Program-made: the position numbers and the translations under genes
DNA from: Rhea pennata
Lineage: Eukaryota > Chordata > Aves > Rheiformes > Rheidae
Direction of reading: 5' to 3'
NCBI RefSeq assembly: GCF_028389875.1
Contig: NC_084687.1
Coordinates: forward strand, 1,514,611 to 1,578,610
DNA length: 64,000 bases
Part shown: piece by piece, positions 56,901 through 64,000 of the stretch
How the letters are laid out: each line of letters begins with the position of its first letter
How positions within the stretch are numbered: position 1 is the first letter of the stretch
The notes under the pieces: model-generated
The model's database searches: none
Told to the model about the DNA's origin: nothing
What the model saw: the letters and a program-made list of their open reading frames with translations, nothing else

Positions 56901-59900
56901 GTAAAATGTTCAGCATTTGATTTTTCCCGTTTATGCGCTCTCTTTCTTGATCCATCTCTTACTGCAATGTTATGGACAGGGACAGAGAATTTTAATTAAA
57001 CAATAATAGCTTCTTCCCGCTAATGGTTAAGTAGTTGGAGTAATGTGGACAACATTCTTTAATGTGTCAACATTGACTAATTTCTAAAAACTTTCCTTAG
57101 TGCTGTTTAGAAATCTCATAAAACACTTGTCTTGAGTCAACCATTTTTTGCCAGATCAGGAATAAATTCACTGTGTGGACCAGCTGCTGTGCGGTTGGCT
57201 GTGTGATTCTCTTGAAGCAGAATTCCAGACTAGACAAGGTGTTGATTGTTTTCACTGCAATAATTCCTGTGTTCCTGTAAAATCCTAAATTCTGTAATTT
57301 ATGCAGAACAGCATTTCCCTTTTAGATCAAGTGTAAAGTTTTCACATGTAAGGGTATGATTGTAAAATTGGGGATAATAGAGAAACTCAGAAATGGCTTT
57401 ATTTGAAAGTATTTGAGTTAATAAAACATAGAATAAAAAAGCAATCCAAAAACTCATGCTTTTAAAATGAACAGAAACAGGCAGTAGGCTATTGATGACC
57501 AATAAAACATCTCAAATGAAAGAATACAGTAATAAATACTAAGAACTTGTTAATATGTCTCTTGTGGGCTGCTCATTACAATGCAGCAATTATGTGGTAA
57601 TGTGAATTTTTTTTTGCATAGCACATTGATAGATAAGCATCTCTGGAATAACCTGGCATTGCAAAGTTGAAGTGCTGAGGGTTTACGTGGAATTTGTAAA
57701 TGTGGTTTCCATGGCCTCTGATCATATCATTCCTAGAAGGCAAAAAAGTAAAAAAGTAGGTTTCTCAAAGCTTGTATTTAAATGTGTATATCTTGAATTT
57801 AAAATGATTGCATTGACTGTATTTGTTCATTTTAATAATTTTTGCCTGAAGCCGCGTTAAAATACTTCAACTGGCTTAATACTAGATTTAGAGAGCTTGC
57901 ATTAGCTGATGTATGGGGAAGAGGTACTTGATATTGGTGTGCTGTATAGAGAACTGCAGAGCTTAAGGTTGTACTTTAAAGAGATGGATATTACAAGAAT
58001 AAGGATGAAATGCACATTTATTAATTTTGCCAGAATTTGCATGACTGAAGTTTTCATGCCTTTGACTGTTGCACTATATTTTAGTTTGTCTGCAAAGGTA
58101 CATAACTCAGCATTTGATGAAGAGGAAAGTACCGTTACACACAGCTCTTGCAGTAATGATGCATGTGGGCCTGTGTTTAGAAAATTATTGGACTCAAGTA
58201 TTTCAAGGTAGCCTATTTTATGTTTGACAAAGTTGATATGTTTCCACATGAAATTAATAAAACAACATTCCCACCTTTTTAAAGATACAGTCATCTTCAG
58301 GAATGTAAACCCATTTCTGTGCCTACCACTTTTCCTGTTTGACGTTTAAGGCTTCCTCAAATTTTTGTTCCTCATGATGTGATGCTCATCGCTTCCAGGA
58401 GCAAAGCTGTTGACAGTGTTGTGTTGTAAAACAGCATAAAACAACATTATCATCAGATTTAGCCCCTGCTGAAATGAATATGGCACTTCATATTTTCTTG
58501 GGCTGTCTGCAGTGCCAGGCAAGTATCTGTCTGTTATTTGCATGTGTTGTATTTTGAATTTTTTTCCCACAGCTATGGCATGTAGAGACTTAATTTTGTA
58601 CAAATGCAATGTGAGATTGAAGCACTGCTAAAACACATGGCTGTAAATTTTCTTAAAAGACAGATTGACTGCAGGACCTGAGAGGCTGTTGACATCTTGA
58701 AGAAGTTTTAATTCTGGAGCGATAAGTAGATCATTTCTCAGAATTGTTTTCCTGAAGTTCCTGTGGGCTTTTGGTAATGACTTTTAACAGTGGCAGTGAA
58801 TCTCTGATACCATAGTATTCCCAGGACACTCTTTGAACTCGCACAAATTTTCTTTCTTATCCATACCTATAAACAAAATGATTCCCATTAAGATGAAACA
58901 AAGTAGAATACCATGAGTGCAATGTTGCTTAGAGGAAAGGTATTATGTCAGGTATTATGTTTATACTTGAGGTGATGGCGATCACTTCTAGTGTGCACTA
59001 GAATGCTCCATCTTGGATTTTGAGTTGAGGATTTTTTTTTTAATGGCTGACTGTATGGCATATGTTCTCCTTGGATTTTCCTGTTGTATGCTCCTCACCT
59101 TAGAAATGCTGTATTGCAACTTTGCTTGACAGAGCAGCAGTTAGAACCAACATGTAAACAGGTTAACTTTTACAGAAAAAAGGGAATTTTGCCTCTCCTG
59201 TATGTTCACATGATGCATTTCCTCAGTTTCAAGAAGGATGTTGAAGGAAGTCTTGCCCAGGTGTAACTGTAGGAGGTCGGGCAGCAATCAAGCATCACCG
59301 GTGCATTGAAACAGTGTTGTTATCTGCCTTTGGGGTAAAGGAGTAGAGAAAAAACTGGAAACAAATGTGGTAATGGCGCTTTTTTATTTCTCCATGCAGG
59401 TCTCAAAATTGTTGATAATACTTTGCTGTGGTATAGAGGATTGACTTAAAAAATAGGAGGAGGAGGAGGAACTAAAATGAAAACAGATCAGTACTGCACA
59501 AAAATGGCAGAAACTCTTTCCTTATGCTCTTAGGATGTCTCCAAAGTGGCAAGACGTGCTTTCCTAACTGCACAGTTGCAATCCTTACTTACAAATGCTT
59601 TTTTTCTTGTTACTGTAGTATATGTGCATAGGTATTGGAGAGAGCACACAGACCTTTTCTCCATCCCTTCTGTGTTAGATGATCCCATAGCTGGGGTTTC
59701 TACTTTTCTAAGGCACTTAGAGGAATATCAGATCTGACTGTGTGTGTGTCTGTATAATACTGCTGAACATCCTGAGGTGCTGGATTTCTTTTGTACAGTG
59801 TTATCAAAGGATTAAAAAAATAGATTTTCCTATTTCTCTGTTGGCCTTGAGATTTCCTGCTGAACTCACAGTACCTTGGGCCTTCCAAAGAAGGTTGGAA

Positions 59901-60450
59901 GAGCAAACCACATCAGTAAGCAATAAGAGGGAAGATGCCCCATCTTGCATGATTGCCTCCCAGCAGACATAGATATGGCACTCTTGCCATGACCCTGCAA
60001 AAACAGGGTGGTTGCGGTGGTGGTAACCTATTTTGGCTTACTTTGAGGCACAGCTCTAGGATTCCTCTTCAAAGGGATTACAATGATATGGTTTGTGGCC
60101 AACTAAGAAGGATTAAAAGGATTTAATTGGCCTATTGTGGATGGGTCTGCTATGGTTTCCTTATGAAGAGATCAATTACACCCATCGAGTATCTTCAGGC
60201 AAAAAAGTCATGTTTATGTGAGGGAGGGAAAAAAGAAACCCAAACCCCTCAATTCCTGCAGGAGGTCCTGACAACATGGCATCCAAAGGTAATGAGATAA
60301 GTTTAATTCCCCGGGGTATCCTCTTCTACCAATAGAGGTAAGATTTAGCATTTCACAGTCCAAAGAGAAAACTGATTTTTTTTTTAATATAGTCATAAAG
60401 AATATGTGGTGTTCAGACTTGCAGCCTTTTCAGAAAGTAATTGACACGTG

Positions 60451-60521
60451 TATATATAAATATATATACACACGCACACACACATATACATACATACGTA
60501 TATATTATATATATGTATTTA
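60451..60521. repeat. Compound (TA)n/(CA)n microsatellite
   Basis: GTATATATA, TATATACACAC, CACACACATATACATACATA and TATATATGTA segments follow one another; an evolved dinucleotide repeat likely to be polymorphic. Confidence 0.92.
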
Positions 60522-60889
60522 GGATCTTTGTGCAAGTGACTTTTTCTAGTTCATACTCAATAAACTAGAGACAGACTTTTGAAAAGGATAAGTCTTATAA
60601 AAATATGGTTAAGCAGAATGATTATTGAGATCATTACGCGCCTTGACTTCTGTTTCTCAACTTTTTGTCCATATCCTTTCTGAATGACTTTCACTACATA
60701 CTCTCACAGAATTCTTGCAGAGAATAGAAAAATCAAGGCTTACCTGGATGATGAGCAGAAGAAATATGTTTGGGTAGGGCATTTACCAGTAAAAAGCTAG
60801 AACTCTACAGTATGAACATGACTCACATGAACCAGATATAAACTTGGATAATGGAAAAAGTGAAATATGGTTTTGAAGGAGGAATAATT

Positions 60890-61865
60890 GCTCAGCATGT
60901 GATTATGCTTAGGTCCCGCAGGGACCAGTTCTTATTGCTGCACTATTTAAAATGTCTGTCAATGACCCTGAGAGAAAACAGAAGATCACAGTTTTCCCCA
61001 AATACTCATTTCTTGTCTAGCACTTGCCAATAATTTATTAAAGAACAGACCACTGCGAGTGATTTGGATTTCTTATTAAGGTGGGCACAGACAAACAATA
61101 CATATTTCAGTATGTATGTAAAGTGATAAATCTAAGAATGTGTGGGCTATACTTAATAATTTCCCTTACAATATCTTTGGAAATGATGACTTATAAAAAC
61201 TTCAGTCATTGCGGGTTTTTGATGACAAGCTCCCTGTGGTGTAAAATGATGGGAAGTGCTAACGATATTCTTGGCTCTGCAGGTTGATGTAGCGTAGTAG
61301 CATTTAGTAGCATTAAATACATTATCCCTGTGCTCATAGCTAAATCTTCCAGTATAATATCTTACTGTCTTGTGCCCACAAATCAAGGGGGTTGTTCAGA
61401 GAAGAAATCTGAAGAAGGTTCAAGACTGGAAAACGTAGTGAAACAGTTGTAAAGCTCAATCCCTTAAGTGAAGGCTTGGAAAATTAATTCTTCACTGTTT
61501 AGAAAAGCCTACCTGCAGAGCAGAGGGTTTTTAATCAACTGGTAAAAAAAAATAAGGCAAGATCTAGTGCCTGAAAATTGAGCCTGAGAAAATTGATATA
61601 TTGAGACTAAAATAAGAAAAAGTTTATAAAGGTTTACAGATTTTCAAGAATGAGGGCAATGATTCATTGGAATATTTTATCAGAGTTTCTTGGTAGATTC
61701 TCCACTGCCTCTGAAGCAGGTTTTGATGTTTTCTAAAACAGAAAGTTTTCTTAAAAGAAAAGCTCCATATGAGGAATAATTCAAAGAAGTCCTGAAGGTT
61801 ATTTTAGTCAAGAGGTCAGATTAGGTTTGCAAAATACTCTTATGGTAATTTAATCTTTGAATACA
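60890..61865 (+). mobile_element. Ancient CR1-clade LINE copy
   Basis: Collinear remnants include GGTCCCGCAGGGACCAGTTC near 60913 (the VPQGPVL motif of RT), CTATTTAAAATGTCTGTCAA near 60943 (LFKMSVN), TCATTGGAATATTTTATCAG near 61663 and TTGGTAGATTCTCCACTGCC near 61690. The 3' end carries AGAGGTCAGATTAGGTTTGC near 61811. It is heavily mutated and non-coding. It resembles the older sauropsid CR1/L3-like type more than the avian octamer-ended type. Confidence 0.75.
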
Positions 61866-62834
61866 CATGACAGTACCAAAAAGAAGCAAATAGTCATTCA
61901 TTTGATTTTTACAATCTGCAGTGTATGATCCTCTGAAATATATTCAGTGGATTTGAAAATGTTTGTTCTTTAAACTACCTAATCCTCTTGGATGATTTAT
62001 ATATTAATACTACTTTTAAATTTTGCTACGGTTATATTAAAATGATTTTAGAGGGAAAGAGTTTACTGCTATTATAGCAGTCTTTAAATAATTTAGTTTT
62101 TCTCCGATCCTGACCTTTGCAGTGATAACTGCACATACTTGAGTGCTGTTGTTAAAGAACCAACCTCTCTGTTTCCACGCTGTATTCTCTAGTGAATGTC
62201 AGATGAAAAAAAAACTTTTCTTCAGGGCAGAGTGGAATATCAAGTCATGCCCCCTTTCCCATCCCCTATTAATTACCACAACCAGAACTGCAAAATCTCA
62301 CGTTTACAATTTTGCTTTTGTATCTGGTGATTTATCCAGTGTTGTAGCTTTCTTTATCATGGTGTTGAACTTCTTATTCCCTGCCACAATCCACGAAAAC
62401 AGCTTTTCTGTTAAATTTCGTTTCATATAAAGCTGTTATTGAGAATGTCCTACATTTTAAACTATTTCTAAGTTCAGTGATGAATCCATGTTGGCAATGT
62501 CCTTATGATGAGCTCAATAAACGCCTTGCAGACAAAGTGTTTCTGACTTGCTAACAGTGGTGCAGTGTTGGAGGTTGCATGGGAAGTTTTGAGAGGTCTC
62601 TAACAGTAGAAATGACCTCTAATCAGGTACTCTCCTGGTATCTATAGAAGTGATAGATTTTTGTTAATTCTATGTCTTCTTGTATGGTACAGTTGGGAAG
62701 ATAAGAGGCAAAAAGGAAAGGCTAAGGCTGAATTTTCATGTTAGGCTATATACCTCACAAAAAGAGCTGAGGTGGGTTTCCAGCTCAGCTTGAAGTACTT
62801 TAAACAAAAAGAGGAAGTATTAAAATCACGTAAG

Positions 62835-63760
62835 CTGGTAGGTTGGAAGAGACCTCCAGAAGAAGTCTCAAGTTTAACCACCTGTTCAGAGCAGGTCTAG
62901 GTAGAACAGGTTGGTCTGGATTTTGTCCAGTTGATTTCTGTGTATTTCCAAGGATGGAGATCTCACAAAGTCTCCTGGATCCTGTTCCAGTGTTTAGCCA
63001 CTACCATGGGAAAAGAGATTTTTCCTTGATATCAAGTCAGAATTTGCCAATGCCTTTCTTGTACTGGGGAGCTCAAAACACAGTACAGTATTGCAGACAT
63101 GGTTTTACAAGTGCTGAATTGAGGGGGGAAAATTACTTCCCCTGCCCTACTGGGTATGCTCGTGCTGATACAGGCCAGGATGTTGTTTGCCTTCATTACT
63201 GCAGGAGAACACTACTGATTCCTGTTCAGCTTGTTATCCACTAGGACTCCCAGGTCTTCTGCAAAGTTACTTGCTAGACAGCTGGTCCCCTGCTTGTTTC
63301 ATTGTAAGGAGTTATTCTCTTTCATGGGTAGGACTTTGCCTTTGCCTTGGTTGAATTTCATGAGGCACCTCTCAGCCCATTTTTCCAGCCTCTGTAGGTT
63401 CCTCTGAATAGCAGCCTCCAGCATTTCAGCTGCTCTAAACAATTTGGTATTGACCACAAACTTGCTGAGAATGCAATGCTTTCTTCTCATCCATAAAGCT
63501 GGTCATCATTTTGTAGAAGGCAATCGGATTAGTTGGGAACAATTTATCCTGGTAAATCCATGGTGGCTGTTTCCAATCACCTTCTCTTTCATGTGGTGGA
63601 AATAGCTTCCAGGAGGATTTGTTCCATAACCTTACAGGGACTGAGGTGAAACAGACTGTCCTATAGTTTGCTGGTTCCTCCTCCTTTAAAGGTGGAAGAA
63701 GCCTTTGCCCAAGTTGTATTCGTAGACTAACATCATGCCAGATTTTAAAAATAATAGGTG
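62835..63760 (-). mobile_element. CR1 LINE copy, reverse orientation, internally deleted
   Basis: Reading the - strand, RT N-terminal motifs come first: PANYRTVCFTSVP near 63624-63662, then a region corresponding to the ...LTNLVAFYD... segment (NPIAFYKMMTSFMDEKKAL near 63478-63534). After an internal deletion come LEKWAERCLMKFNQGKGKVL (about 63326-63385) and an AEDLGVLVD-like segment. The copy ends with the reverse of GGTCTCTTCCAACC at about 62840-62855. It is the only copy in the window clearly opposite to the genes. Frame breaks make it inactive. Confidence 0.87.
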
Positions 63761-64000
63761 CTTCCTGGGTTATCAACAGCACTTTGTTTACTGTCAGGTA
63801 CTCAGATGCATGAGTCATCATCATCTATGATAGATGAGTCCGTTGTCTTATTCTGAAAGGAGTAATTATCTAAGGAAAGGCATTAGAAAATGCTTCAGGA
63901 TTTGAACTGTGCTGCTTTTTAAATTTCCAGAACTCTGATATGTTGAAGTTCACTGTAAAATGATTCTGTTCTATTTTGTCTGAAAATCATGCAAATTTTT

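Larger units (their letters stand above)
56901..64000 (+). other. LZTR1: LZTR1 intron 9, incomplete
   Basis: After the exon 9 donor GTAAAA no further LZTR1 exon could be found: neither the expected FKKSRDVFGLDF exon nor the last kelch blade is visible in any frame. The stretch is A+T-rich, with two CR1 copies (about 60890-61865 and 62835-63760), a compound dinucleotide repeat and a short AGG tract near 59457-59470. Open frames such as 57909-58211 show no family features. The intron is therefore at least 7.1 kb, unless the gene is rearranged. Confidence 0.75.

Noticed and set aside
57909-58294. Overlapping open frames of 100 and 130 codons on opposite strands in LZTR1 intron 9
   Set aside because: Neither resembles LZTR1 exon 10 or any known family, and there are no convincing splice sites around them.
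62843-63824. 133- and 129-codon open frames near the window end
   Set aside because: They are forward and reverse readings of the - strand CR1 copy, not host genes.

Overview
The window is vertebrate nuclear DNA, most likely from a bird. Two intron-rich protein-coding genes lie head to tail on the + strand. The introns hold CR1 LINE fragments, several with the CR1 3' end made of ATTCTGTG-type octamers, which points to a sauropsid and most probably a bird. Nothing looks bacterial, viral or organellar. The species cannot be named from the sequence alone.

Layout. 1-6.2 kb: intergenic DNA with no convincing gene. 6.2-7.1 kb: CpG-island promoter and first exon of IPO9 (importin-9). 6640-44945: all 24 coding exons of IPO9, which splice without a frameshift or internal stop into 1041 codons plus TAA, the same length I recall for human importin-9. 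Two introns are non-canonical: intron 6 is GC-AG, and intron 8 is a minor-spliceosome (U12) AT-AC intron. 44.9-48.6 kb: probable long IPO9 3' UTR with several AATAAA signals, the last at 48536. 48.9-49.7 kb: second CpG island carrying six co-oriented ZNF143/THAP11-type elements immediately upstream of LZTR1. 49235-56900: the first nine coding exons of LZTR1 (323 codons, the kelch half). 56.9-64 kb: unfinished LZTR1 intron 9 with two large decayed CR1 copies. The BTB/BACK half of LZTR1 is not in the window.

IPO9 encodes a HEAT-repeat nuclear import receptor (histone H2A-H2B, ribosomal proteins, actin). LZTR1 encodes a kelch-BTB substrate adaptor for CUL3 ubiquitin ligase acting on RAS-family GTPases. 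Nothing visible links them functionally. Their adjacency is notable because the human genes lie on different chromosomes (1q32 and 22q11).

I found no wholly new system. The best leads are the six-copy ZNF143-type array with a 63-bp duplicated unit, the U12 AT-AC and GC-AG introns of IPO9, the IPO9-LZTR1 junction, and a possible intron-terminated, kelch-only LZTR1 transcript. Exon boundaries were read by hand from splice signals and remembered protein similarity. No alignment or database search was run.
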